The notes beneath the pieces are model-generated. The model was not told where the DNA came from and made no database searches. It was given only the letters and a program-made list of their open reading frames with translations. Position numbers and translations under genes: made by a program. 64,000 nucleotides of DNA from Narthecium ossifragum (lineage: Eukaryota; Streptophyta; Magnoliopsida; Dioscoreales; Nartheciaceae): the NCBI GenBank assembly GCA_963920575.1, contig OY986965.1, positions 24,974,988 through 25,038,987 on the forward strand, in the 5' to 3' direction. Shown here piece by piece: positions 25,340 to 36,211 of the stretch (its first letter is position 1; every line of letters starts with the position of its first letter).

Positions 25340-25800
25340 CTAGTATCAGAGCTAGCACATCTGTTTTTGTGAATCTGTATCTCTTCTCTTCTCTCTTTCT
25401 CTTCTCCAACGATGCCGAATTTAGTAAGTGGCAAAGGCTCTAATGGCGATTGGGATATCTGGTTGCCATTGTTGCTTCTTCTTCGAATTCCCCTTCTCCT
25501 TCTTGGGTTTGTCCGAAGAGGTTCGAGAAGACTGACGAAAGAAACCAGTGGAGCTGGGCGGACCATGACTCCTCTTCGTCGATTACCTTCACCATCTTTG
25601 GCGAGAACTAGAGAACGAATGGGTTTGGGTTTCCGACGAGTGGTAGACATACATGGACGTCGAACTTGACTGGTAACCGCGGGCCCTGGTTGAATGAGAG
25701 GATTGAGTTCTTCCTTCATCGCCTTCATCCTCCGATCTAGCGTCGCCAAGGCGTTCATCCCCAATCCCCGATGCTTGACAACGATAAACCTCATCGGCAC
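25321..25800 (-). other. Antisense open frame in the copia leader, function unknown
   Basis: A 159-codon open frame opposite to gag-pol. It contains a basic RRKPKPIRSLVLAKDGE segment and several Arg-rich runs, and overlaps the 5' LTR end and primer site. It matches no domain I recognise. It could be chance: the region is GC-rich and the sense strand is also partly open. Antisense frames are known in some plant gypsy lineages but not as a rule in copia. Confidence 0.25.
25341..25352 (+). promoter_or_regulatory. Primer binding site of the composite copia element
   Basis: TAGTATCAGAGC lies one base after the LTR and differs by one base from the canonical iMet-tRNA primer site TGGTATCAGAGC. Confidence 0.8.
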
Positions 25801-26059
25801 AGATCTTGCCTGTCCGATCTCCGTTCCGTTGGGGGTGAGAGAGGAGGCGACAGAGAGCGTGGGGCTCTCCGGGATGTCAGTGACGAGGACGGCCTTGAGC
25901 GTCGTTAGAGACTAGAACTAAGGTTGAGGTTGGGTTTTTGTTTTTTGGCTAAACTCCATGTTTGGTACATGTAAAATATGTGAGTTACCACTTGAGTATA
26001 TGAGCTTTTTTATTTACAAAATTGGTATATCAAGTATCTAAGTTACCAATATAGTACCT

Positions 26060-26661
26060 ACCGTCAGCTGCCGTTCTCCTCAATTGACGATATTCCGCTC
26101 ACGTGATGCCATGTGAGCGGTTTCGCTGGATTCCTACGTCACGAAGCGGTTTTGCGACAAGATCGTCTTCCACGGCGAGCCCATCCACTCCGGCCATCTC
26201 CAACACCTCTTCCTCTTCCCACCCGATTCTTCTCCACAAGCCCCACCTCTCTACTCCTCCTCCGCCCTCTCATTCTCATCTCCTACCTCCTCTATAGCCT
26301 GTAGCCACCACTACTGTCGGACCCCATCCAACTCGACCTCCGCCGTCCTCTCCTCCAATCACAACCAACCACCACTATCCCATCCACTATTAACCCCGGC
26401 GGCTCCCAAGGTTGCCATTTCCCCCGCATCCCATTTCCTCCTTTCTCGTCGAAGTCGCGGCCACCCGCCGTTCCTCCTCTCTGTCCTGTCGCCATCGTGA
26501 TCTCCCCAAGGTCCCCTGTGTCGACGACGGCTCCCCCTGTCTTCGGTGACCTCGACCACGAGCTCCATCGCCGTCGAGGCCCTCCGTTCCCTTCGGATCC
26601 AAGACCGCCCCATCTTCCTCGACGCCGCTCAATCTCCCATCCCTCCGTCCACGTCGGGAGC
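26060..26661 (+). other. GC-rich putative captured gene fragment, left part
   Basis: Sharp rise in GC content inside an AT-rich element. An open frame reads YVTKRFCDKIVFHGEPIHSG near 26139-26198 and then low-complexity Ser/Pro. The parent gene is not recognised. It is cut at 26661 by the solo LTR and continues at 28217. Confidence 0.4.
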
Positions 26662-28216
26662 TGATAAGTCACTAATTATTTCTAATTAAACCCCTTAAAT
26701 TACCTTTGTTAGGCCTAGAGTAGGTGTATTTGATGATTTATTAGTTGATTTCAAGTTTAATCATGGTTCGAGAAGAAATACAAGAAATTCGGCTAAAATG
26801 AAGAAAAATATAGCTTCGTCGACCATTGGGAAAATATTCGCCATATATTCTCTGAAACTCCAAATATTCTGAAACTTTGGGAAATTGTAGAAGACTCCGA
26901 GATCTATAATGTTGCGGCTGGACACATTACGAGATTCCTGATGGTATGATGACAGTTTGAAGAATAGATGAAGATTTACAAACTGGAAAGCTGCTCCGTC
27001 GATGCCGAAGAGAATATTCTCCAAATATTCTATATAAATTAGAATATTATGAAATATTTTGGAGACGATAGACAACTTTCAGATCTAGAACTTTCCTATT
27101 GAAGACTTTCCCAGATTTCGTACAGATTAGCTTCAGAATTGACTATAAATCAGAATTCCGAGTAGAAATTGAAGAATAAGGAAACTGATGACATGGCAGA
27201 CCCAGTTCGACTTGAGCGATGGATCGGATTTGAGTCCGACCGATCGCGCCGATGACGTCAGCAGCCTGAAATTTAGGGAAATTAGAGTTTAAGTCCAAAT
27301 ATAACTCCTAATTCCGGGGTTGAGGGTTTCTAATACATAAGGGGGTTATTCCAGCCGAAAAGAAGGATCTTTTGGAGCACTTTTGGAGGAGAAGGTTAGG
27401 GTTTTGAAGACGACGATCTTTCCATGGGGATCAATGGCTTCATCTTCTACACCTATGGCTGATTTCCAAGAGATGAGTGGCTAGTTTTCTTATTCTTAGG
27501 AATACCATGAAACCCTAGTGTAACTTTTGATCTTTCTTAGTTGGATTTTTGTGAACTTCTCTACGTATAATCTCATGAATATGATTTTAATGATTATAGA
27601 GTTGAAGGAACAGAGTTCCGTTGACGTATTATTAGTCCTACATGATGGTTGTACTTGAGTGTAGAGATTCATGAGATAGTTTGCATGTGGTTTGTGATTT
27701 ACCTTTGAGATAATCTATGCTACGTGAAGATAAGCCATGCTAAGGTCATTAGGAGTAGAATAACTTAAGATAATGGTATGACAGAAGATGATTTATGCCA
27801 AACAAAGATAGGTTATGCCGTAGGGAACATAAAACCTTCTTTTGGGGATTCGTGTGAGCTTGTAGCCATACGATTCATAATGCTTAGAGAAGTGATCAAG
27901 ATGATAACTATGGAAGATTAAGAGTGAAACTAGGGTGGATTGTGTATTTCCTAAGACATCTTTTTCCATATGATTAAAACCTTAATATTTTCTTTTGCTT
28001 TCTTAGATAGTCTCAGTTAGATCAATCTATCATTGAAGTGTTTGGTTTAGATCAAGAGTTTTGAGAATTGATTTTGTTTTTCCTAGTAATTCCATGTGGT
28101 TCGACTCCGGATGTCACCACTAGTCTACTTAGTAGTATTAGTGATTGAACAATGATATAAATTTAAGATTTGATTGAGGTTAGCAACGTTTTAACGACGA
28201 CGTTTGCGAGCGATCA
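26662..28216 (+). mobile_element. Gypsy solo LTR (same family as the LTR at 57159)
   Basis: 1555 bp, begins TGATAAGTCACTAATT, ends GCGATCA, flanked by GGAGC on both sides (26657-26661, 28217-28221). The 5' 130 bp closely match 57159-57290, including AAATTACCTTTGTTAG and TTCGGCTAAAATGA. No internal region is attached, so it is a solo LTR left by LTR-LTR recombination. Confidence 0.85.
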
Positions 28217-28419
28217 GGAGCCCACTCGAGCACCGTCCACCTCTACATTTATCATTGACCGCCACACCTAGCTCGGGGGCCACTTGAGCTCTCTGCATCT
28301 CCCTTGGGGTCCACAGCCCACTGCGTTCTACCGTCGTCCGCCCTCAGATCCGGGGTCCCCTCGCCGCCTCTCTTGACACCAGCTACAAAACGCCGTCTCC
28401 CCGCTCTCCCCGTTTGCAG

Positions 28420-28610
28420 GTGATACCTTCTTGGAGGGTGTGGTTCCCCCACCTCCGATCGCTGTGCTTGGTACTCCTGTGCATGATGCTCGGCCGCCGC
28501 AGCCCACACCCTCATCTGGATCGTTGTCCAACTCCGTCGCCTCCTCTGCTGGTCCTCCAGGTTTTGCTCCGGGCGGTGGCTTTGGAACGGACCAGTTTTC
28601 CGACGGGGAG
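28420..28610 (+). pseudogene. Captured exon-like segment in the Pack-MULE
   Basis: An open segment of 63 codons plus two leading bases is bounded by an acceptor-like CCCGTTTGCAG and a donor GAG|GTAAGC. The product is Gly/Pro/Ser-rich (VVPPPPIAVLGTPVHDARPP ... FAPGGGFGTDQFSDGE). Such clean splice borders and smooth codon phase suggest a piece of a host gene. The source gene is not recognised and expression is unknown. Confidence 0.5.
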
Positions 28611-28733
28611 GTAAGCCGGTGATGGGTCTCCGATCAGGGCCTGTTATAACACTAGTCACGTGCAAGTCCTGTGACCAGTTTTCCGTTAGAATTTTTACGC
28701 CGTTTGAGCTTCCGATTAAATTGTTACGGCCTT

Positions 28734-31190
28734 TGTGAGGACCTGCCCCCTCTTTTCCCTTTGGCTTGTTTTTGACCCAAGGGCAATTTGGGAAATTGCG
28801 CCTTGGCGGTCGTTTCACACGGGGTGTGCACACACAGACCTTGTTTGGTGTTTGTGTATGACTAGAAAGGTTAGGTGGGCCCGAGGTTGGGGGTTCTGGA
28901 CTTGGGCCTGTGTCCCAGTCCAGGTTTGTCTTTCAGGGCTCAGAAGATCGATCACCTTGGGGTGGAGATTGATCCTGTGGCTAGCAAGATCGATCCCTCA
29001 TGCAAGGATGATCGATCCTACCTGTGCCTGGAAGTCTTTGTCGGTGGCTTTCGAAGGACGGCCACCGCGGTGGCCGTCGCTTCCCCTGTCAGGGGAGGGG
29101 AGACTTTTGCTCCCCTCCTTTGCCTTTCCCCCGGTTTCGCCGGCTTTCCCCGGCCTTACCCCGCACCTTCCCCTTCTCTTTCCCTCCCCCCCGGCTTCTC
29201 CTTCTTCCTTCCTCGCGAGAGCCATGTTTTCCTCCTCTGTTCCGACCGCCCCTTTTCCTCCTCCGTTCTCCCTCCTCCGGCCACCGTTCTCGGAGCTTGA
29301 AGGCTCGTTGGAACCGTGACGGCGTGAGGAAGATCTTTGGCTAGGCTTCGTGGATCGAAGCTGCTCTGAGGAGGTAGGGTTCTCACTCAAAGCTCCGGCG
29401 GTTTGAGGGTTTAAAATCCGGGTTTTGTTCTTGTTAGATCTCCTTGTGGAGATGTTGGTTTCCGGTTTTGAGGCCTTGAGTAGCCTCGTGGAATTCAGAT
29501 CTACCAACCCACCAAGTATGGTGAGGTTTGGTTGTGTTTTCCGGCGGTTCTCCGGCCGGAAGCACGCCGGAACCCATTTTTGGGTGATCGATCCTTCTGG
29601 GAGGAAGGATCGGTCCTTCTGGCGTTGGCTTGCTGCGCCCAGCACATGATCGATCTTCTTATGGGAGGAGATCGATCATGGGGCCTGGGTTAGCAGGGTT
29701 ACCCTTCGTCCCGAGAAAGATCGATCCTCCTGGGAGGAAAGATCGATCTTCCTTGGTGTGACTGGAAGGGCGCCCTCTGTCTCGAGAAAGATCGATCTTC
29801 CTGGGAGGAAGGATCGATCCTTTTTGTCTCGACAGTGAGGGAGGCTCACTGTTACTTAAGTGATCGATCCTTCCCTTGGTGAGGATCGATCCTTTAGTCG
29901 CAGCGAGGGTTTTCTTGGGTTTTGCCCGCGGGGCTTCGCATGTAAGCAGTTTTGACGGTTTTGCCCTTGGGGCTTCTATGTTTTACATTATTGCTTATGT
30001 TTACTGCTTTGTGGGTAACCGAGGAAGTAATGAACCCTCGGGAATGCTTAGAATAATGGGCCATGGGTTATGCCCTTTTACTGCTTTATGGTGAACCGAA
30101 GGAAGTCATGATCCTCGGGAGTGGTTAGTATAAATGGGCCGAAGGTGTGCCCTTGGTATGCTGTTTGTTACTGCTTTACTTATTCTTATCCTGCCTTGCT
30201 TCCTGAGCATTAGACATGCTAGGTTAGACTGGGTGGGGTTGACCCGTGGACTCCGGTGATCAATGACTAAGTGGTTGACGCCGTTACCCCGGTATGGGTG
30301 TCCTACAAGTATCGTCCGGCCCACCCTGTGTCAAGGACCGTCAGAGGTAGCCCAATCCTTGAGTAGTGGCTATCAGAGGGACGTAGGTTGGACAGGAACC
30401 CTGGGGGGGGGGAGCCATCGATGGGATCGATGGACTCCCTGGCTAGGCTTAGTCTTCGGTCAGGAGTTAGGGGTCCTGGTGGCTCTGTGGCTTGGAGTAC
30501 TGAGAGATGGTAGTCTTAACCTCGGTCGTTCCGCCAAGTGTGGAGATCCCGCTTGGAGGAGGGTGTCCTACCAGTAGCGCCATGTCCACCCTGGGTCAGG
30601 GATTGTCGGAGTTGTCCACCCCCTGAGCAGTGGCTGTCGGAGGGGCATACTTGGGACAGGAATCCTTCGGGTTAGTGACGGGATTTATGGGATCCTTGGC
30701 AAGCCTCGGTACTTGGCCTCAGAGTTGGTTCGTTGGGTTTACCTTCTTAGCAAGAGTGGTAGAGTAGGACCCTGCTGAGCTGTTGCTCATTCCTACCTGG
30801 ACTGTGGTGTTTGCAGGTGCGGGTCTCCGTTCTCCTCCGGTGCTTCCCCGTCGCCCGTCCCGTGGTAGCGCGCCGGCACCTGACCATGTCTGAGGGTCAG
30901 GATGGTTTCGTTTGTGCGTTCGCGGAGACCACGGTGGGTAGTGTAGCTTCTTTTTGGGGACTGTTGATCCATTGTAGCTTGTTGTACTAAGCCCTGTTAA
31001 CTCTTTTATTACTGTTTTGTAATAATTGTTAATAGTTGTTGTTTAGTCCTCTGCTTCCGCGTGTGCCTGTTGGCAGCTGTTTCCGCCAGCTGGCCGTAAT
31101 CTCAACTGTTTCCGCCAGTTGAGGCTGTAGTAGTAGGTTTTCCCCCTCGCGGTCCCGGCCCGGGTGCGCTCTGCGGGTCGGGGTGCGACA
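28734..31190 (+). mobile_element. Gypsy (chromovirus-like) solo LTR
   Basis: 2457 bp, begins TGTGAGGACCTGCC, ends GGTCGGGGTGCGACA, flanked by an exact GCCTT duplication (28729-28733, 31191-31195). It is homologous to 53415-55936 (shared GGCAATTTGG.AAATTGCGC and TGTGCACACAC). The end motif resembles Tekay/Del-type LTRs. It carries a GATCGATC palindrome array at about 28945-29900 and partial tandem repeats at about 30240-30700 (GGACAGGAA...TCC units). Confidence 0.85.
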
Positions 31191-31593
31191 GCCTTGATAC
31201 TTGAGGTACCAATTTTATAATAGAAAAACCCAGATACTAAACTGGTAACTCACATATTTTACGGGTACCAAATATAAACTTTAGCCTTGTTTTTTTTGTT
31301 GGGATTGGAGCTATTAAAAAGGCTAATCACGTGAGTTTTGCATAGACAATGACATAGAGATATTTTGACTTGCCAACTGTTGGAAACCAGATTGTTTTCT
31401 ACAATTTTGATGCCATGCGAGGCGCATTTAGAAAAGATCTATTAGTTGACGGTCTTTATGAAAAAATAATCCATAATTATTACTCTAAATTGAAATCTGG
31501 TTTTTTGTAATTCAAGTTCTGTACTTCACAAATTATATGACTGAGTTATTTTTTTTTATGCACTCCCATGTTTACGGTGTGCATGTTTACAAT

Positions 31594-31761
31594 TTTTTAT
31601 TATTAGATCAGCCAAATGGCTAGGGATTACATCAAACTACTAAGAACATTAAAACCATCCGCACGAGTCCACAACAGTTTGGACCCTGCTCTACAATATA
31701 AATGAGCTATATAATATGCTCTAATGTTCCTATCCCGAGCTATAGAATCTGCTCTACGACA
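31594..31761 (-). mobile_element. Short retroposon (5'-truncated LINE or SINE)
   Basis: A 168-bp insert between perfect 17-bp repeats GTGTGCATGTTTACAAT (31577-31593, 31762-31778). Read on the minus strand it ends GGCTGATCTAATAATAAAAA, an A-rich 3' end. It lies in the leader of the composite copia element. Confidence 0.75.
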
Positions 31762-32252
31762 GTGTGCATGTTTACAATGTGGTTAGTGTAGTCTAGTTAA
31801 GAGTGAGTTTTTATAAGGTTTAGAACCTAACATTCTTAGCCCAACTAGATACTTATATAGAATTAGCATATAAGAAAGAACTAAGTTTTGTTTTATTCAA
31901 GATCTGAAACAAGTGTCTTGATTAATTATGCCCAAATCTATGCAGTAGAGGTTGACAATTCATTAGAAAGAGTGTTGGCTCCACATCTCTTTCATATACT
32001 CATAATTATCAAAGTGCAAAAATAACAAATCACAATGCTGGCAGTTTTCCTTGGATAAGGAAGATGGATGATGTGATATTTAAAAGACGTTTTAGTGACA
32101 TCACTATAAGAAATCCCATGCTTTTTGACTAGTATATTGGCCGAAGTATCTCTAATGTTAGTCGCTAAATCCTTTTATGACTAATAAACGTTGGTCGCGG
32201 CCTTTGTCGCAGAATGCTGGTCGTCCAAGTCCGCCACGAGCAATGATATGTT

Positions 32253-34279
32253 TTTTTTTTTTGATGAGATGAGCCAAGAGGCTAAAATTTACAAAGACTA
32301 AAAAGAAACAGACACTTACAAACAGGTGTCGAAAAAATTCGACCCTGTATTACTGGACCAGGCAATAACCGTGCCGGACCTACGGCACGCTCGAGCAACA
32401 CTGTCGGCTCTTGCGTTGAGTAATCTCGCTATGTAGAGAAAAAGAACGGAATCAAAAAGTAAGGCGTGAAGCCAAATATTCTTCGCCATCTTCTCCAGAT
32501 CTGGAGGCCAACCTCTCAACCCATTGAGGATTTGTACTGCGGTAAGGGAATCCGTTTGGATGATTAACCTTTTGAACCCAAGTAGCTTGGCTCTCTTCAT
32601 TGCCTCTAGGATGGACTGCATTTCGCCTTCTAGCACTGAATTCACCATAATCGGTTTGGCCCAAGCCCAAGCCTATGTACCATCTGGTAAGAGACCTAAC
32701 ATGCCCACTGCTGCGCTACCTGAGGAGGGATCGACAGAGACGTCTGTTTGGATCACGTGAGCCTCACATGCCTGTAGTTGGAGGGTAGGATTGGTATGTA
32801 CATCGCGACATAACCATTCTTTCGCCTGTCTTCTTATTCTACATGCGATGGAATCAATGGAGTCTCCTTGCGCTCCAAAAACAATGCCATTACGGTCTTT
32901 CCATATTAGCCAGATACCATAGGCAAGGTAGGTCTTCAATGTCCTGGAGCCAGTTGTGAGGAGGGATCTATAGATGTCATTCGGATTGCAAGGAGGAAGA
33001 AGGAAATTTTCTTTTACAGCAATCTCAGATTAGACCTTGAAGGCAAATTGACATCCGAATAGCGCATGATCAATAGTTTCGGGTTCTCTACCACATCTCG
33101 AGCAATCCCTATCCGATGTTAATCGCAACCTCCATAGCATGTCCCGCACCGGAATCTTTCCATGGACCACTCTCCATAGGAAGTGACGGACCCTCGGGCT
33201 GACTGGGGATCTCCAGACATTGTTCCATACATCCTCTTTATTGGCTCTGGACTGTGGGATCGAGTCTTGGGTCTGAGCTAAGTATGCCGACGTAGAACAA
33301 ACCTTGCCGGAGCAATTGAGAGGCCAACGACAGTTGTCTACATTTGCACATCGTCGTCGGAGAATGCTTTCAATTAGTGAAGGGTGGAATGAGAAATGGA
33401 GAGCCTCCATGTTCCAATCTCCGTTCACCAACAGAGCATCGACTTTGAGACTGTCCAAGCCGATATAAGTGTTGAACATGGTCGGCCAATGGGAGAGTGG
33501 TAACTCATCAACCCAAGCATCATAGACTATATTGAGATTGCTGTTGCTACATGGAGTCCAAATTAATCTCCTTCGAATCGAGTCCGCGGCGATGCAGATG
33601 TGCTTCCAGTGATTAGAGCATGATCTTGGGTCACGACAAGTAGGGAGAACTTCTTACCATTGATATTTTGCTTTAGCTAACTCTTTCCACACATTCGTGC
33701 CCGGCTGTAGGAAGTTGGTGACACGCTTGGCCTTGAGAGCAATCTGCCAAGAATTGAGATCTCTCACGCCTAGGCCGCCTACTTCTTTGGGAGTGCATAC
33801 TTCCTTCCATGCAAGATTGCATAGTCCGGACTTGCGGCCATTCCATAGGAAATCACGAGAAATGCGATCTAATTTGCGAATGACACCAAGGGGGACATGG
33901 GATGTTGCCATGACAAATGCAGGAATGGCTTGGAGAACTGATTTAATGAGGACTAATCTCCCTGGATCTGAAATGTGCTTCCCTTGCCATGAGAGCACGC
34001 GATTCACCATTTTGTCAAGAAGGGGTGAACAGTCGGCAGCGGTGACTCTGGTAGCAGTGAGGGGTGTTCCCAAGTAGGTCCAGTTGGTTGTTGCTTCCGT
34101 CAGACCAAGAATATAGCATATGGTGGTTCTTCGCTCCGTCGAAACTGTAGGTGAGAATCGTATAGATGATTTGAGAACGTTCATCTCTAGTCTGGAAAGG
34201 AGCTTGAATCTGAGAAGCATCTCTTTGAGTTGTCTCACTTCAAGGCAAGTTGGTCTGGAGAAGAATAAGCAATCGTCGG
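32253..34279 (-). mobile_element. 5'-truncated L1-type LINE
   Basis: Poly(A) tail (T run at about 32251-32262 on the plus strand) and a perfect 16-bp duplication CGAGCAATGATATGTT (32237-32252, 34280-34295). The element keeps only the end of ORF2. Confidence 0.93.
32316..34279 (-). pseudogene. LINE ORF2 remnant: RT C-terminus, zf-RVT, RNase H
   Basis: Reading leftward: the reverse transcriptase thumb side beginning at ADDCLFFSRP (YADD-type catalytic motif, about 34280) with WTYLGTPL and SRDFLWNGR; a zf-RVT zinc domain (FLWRVVHGKIPVRD ... CSRCGREPETIDHALFGC, about 33050-33260); then an RNase H-like end (about 32320-32760) with IQTDVSVDPSS, EMQSILEAM, IIQTDS and NARADSVAR. Frameshifts or stops separate the three blocks at about 33650, 33030 and 32670. 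The endonuclease and most of the RT are missing by 5' truncation. Dead copy. Confidence 0.9.
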
Positions 34280-34295
34280 CGAGCAATGATATGTT

Positions 34296-34880
34296 GGTCT
34301 TACAAAAAAATCCTTTTGGTGACTCTAATTGTATCGGTCATTGTTGTTGTAACTTTTGGTGACTAACTATTTGGTCGCCGTGATAGTCATGATATATTTC
34401 GCTGGTCAGAACAAGTGGCAATTTTGAGACGAAACAAATGTGTTTTAGTGACTACTACATTAGTCGAAAAAAAAAATCATTTATATTGACCACTGCATTT
34501 AGTCACAAAAACCTGCCCTTATGTTGACTAATGTGTATAGTCAAAACAACCTGTGACCAAAGGCGATTAATGTTGCTAGTTACAAAAGCATGTCACTTAA
34601 GGCAACCAAGACATTTATTCAAAAAAAGTCTCTACTTATGACGAGCAACATATTTAGTCACAACATACCATTACCTATGACGACCAATGTTGTTAGTCAC
34701 AAAAGCATGTTATTTAAGGGAACCAAAATATTTAGCCACAAACAGTCTCTGCTTATGACGACCAACACGTTTAGTCACAACATAGCGTCACTTATGACAA
34801 CCAATGCGTTTGGTCACTATAAAACCGTCATTTATACTAACCAATGCTTCACCTATTTGCGTGACTAATTTTTATAGGCC
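34296..34880. repeat. CACTA subterminal repeats, left side
   Basis: At least eight degenerate units of about 65 bp, combining TATGACGACCAA(C/T)G and TTAGTCACAAAA with AGCATGT(T/C)A. The same words occur inverted at 42040-42390 (TTGGTCGCA, TAGTCACAAA). Such arrays bind the CACTA transposase. Confidence 0.8.
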
Positions 34881-35354
34881 ACAGGAAACCAATTTAATAC
34901 AATTATCATGAACAATAATTAGTTACTAAAGAAGTTTTTAAATAGAGAGATTTTTTTAATGACCATCATTTTCATCACAAATGATTATTGTGAGATTACA
35001 TAAATTGATCACAAAAGATATTTAATTTAATTTTTTTAACAAAATATAATGGACAATGACAAATTAAATTTTAGAATATACATTATAATCACCAAATGAT
35101 CATTGCCATAGAATTGAAGAATATTCATCCAAAAAGGTTTTCATAAACAATACAAAAATGTATCTAGAAATAGACCATATTAAAGTCTCAAAGAAATGTA
35201 AAAAACTAGTAGAAAGAAAAAAAATAATAAAGTCCATCCACTGCTACCGCATATGGTTGAAAGTTTCTATAAAAAAAAATGTGACTTAAAACATTTGGAT
35301 AATAAAAAAGAAAGAATATAATATTGAGTTAAAAATATCATACATCATTGAATG

Positions 35355-36060
35355 AGGAGCTCAAGACTGTCTATTGTCCATATGCTCGACGATTGACTCC
35401 ATTAATTTTTCTAATCGATCAGTTTTTTCAGTCAAAGCCTCCACCTTCTTAGTCAATTCAACTATTCGAGTTTCAGCTGCATTAACTCGTTTCTCTGCTT
35501 GATTCAATTGCATACCGGTGTGTTGTCCCCCGTTAGTCAATGAACTTGACTTCACACCATGCCCAAGACCAGGTACATATCCTGGGGTCCTGCCAAGTAC
35601 TTTCTCACATATTTCATCACCAAGTCAGTTGTTGACCACCTTCTGGCATTGGCTGAGACTTGAAGGTAATCATTTGTAGCTACAAATATCATAAGTATAA
35701 GCATTTTGCATTGTTATAAATTAAACTATGCATAAGAATTAAACAAACAAGCAAAGAAATAAAGACTTACATGATTCTCCACAACTTGTTTCGAAGTCCA
35801 AGTCCCATCCTTACAATGTGTCTTCTTGTAGAATTCAACCCTTCAAATCTCAAATTCTCGCTAATCAACATTACAATATTATAATATGTTAGAACATCTA
35901 ACAAAAAAGTTCAAATCTTACAACTATATTATTAATAATAGGCTATTATACCAACTCCTCTCTGCGTCGTATAAAAGACTTGGATCCTGAACAATGAAGA
36001 ACTTTCAGCTTGGATCGATTTTCTTTACTTGTCTTGCTCCTAGCCTGCAACAAATTAGTA
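35355..36060 (-). pseudogene. CACTA transposase-associated gene remnant (Transposase_24/TNP1-like)
   Basis: On the minus strand, exon-like blocks read SKENRSKLKVLHCSGSKSF (about 35990-36050), VEFYKKTHCKDGTWTSK (about 35785-35850), and a coiled-coil C-terminus with NAAETRIVELTKKVEALTEK (35361-35555). The GSKSF.RR.EE and xF.KTH...G.W patterns are those of plant Ptta/En/Spm transposase proteins. Stops lie between the blocks, some of which may be introns. No complete protein is possible here. Confidence 0.65.
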
Positions 36061-36211
36061 TAATCAACCATTTGTTTCCTAGAAAGTGTAGCTAGAAATG
36101 CAAATAAAAAATCACACTATATCAACATTAAATACCTATTCGAAGAGTAGCCAATGCACTGCAAATCTTTTTTAACTATAACTCTATGCTAGTCAGATAA
36201 CTGAACTACTA

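Larger units (their letters stand above)
25947..31286. mobile_element. Pack-MULE-like element with nested solo LTRs
   Basis: Terminal inverted repeats of about 95 bp start GGCTAAACTCCATG and (inverted) GGCTAAAGTTTATA and share AAAATATGTGAGTTACCA. The exact 9-bp target duplication TTGTTTTTT (25938-25946, 31287-31295) is the Mutator signature. Subtracting two solo LTRs leaves about 1.3 kb of GC-rich DNA without a transposase but with an exon-like segment, the profile of a Pack-MULE that captured host gene pieces. Confidence 0.82.

Noticed and set aside
28252..29645. Several long frames on both strands (up to 215 codons)
   Set aside because: They cross the solo LTR boundary at 28734 and overlap each other; they reflect high GC and few stops, not a gene.
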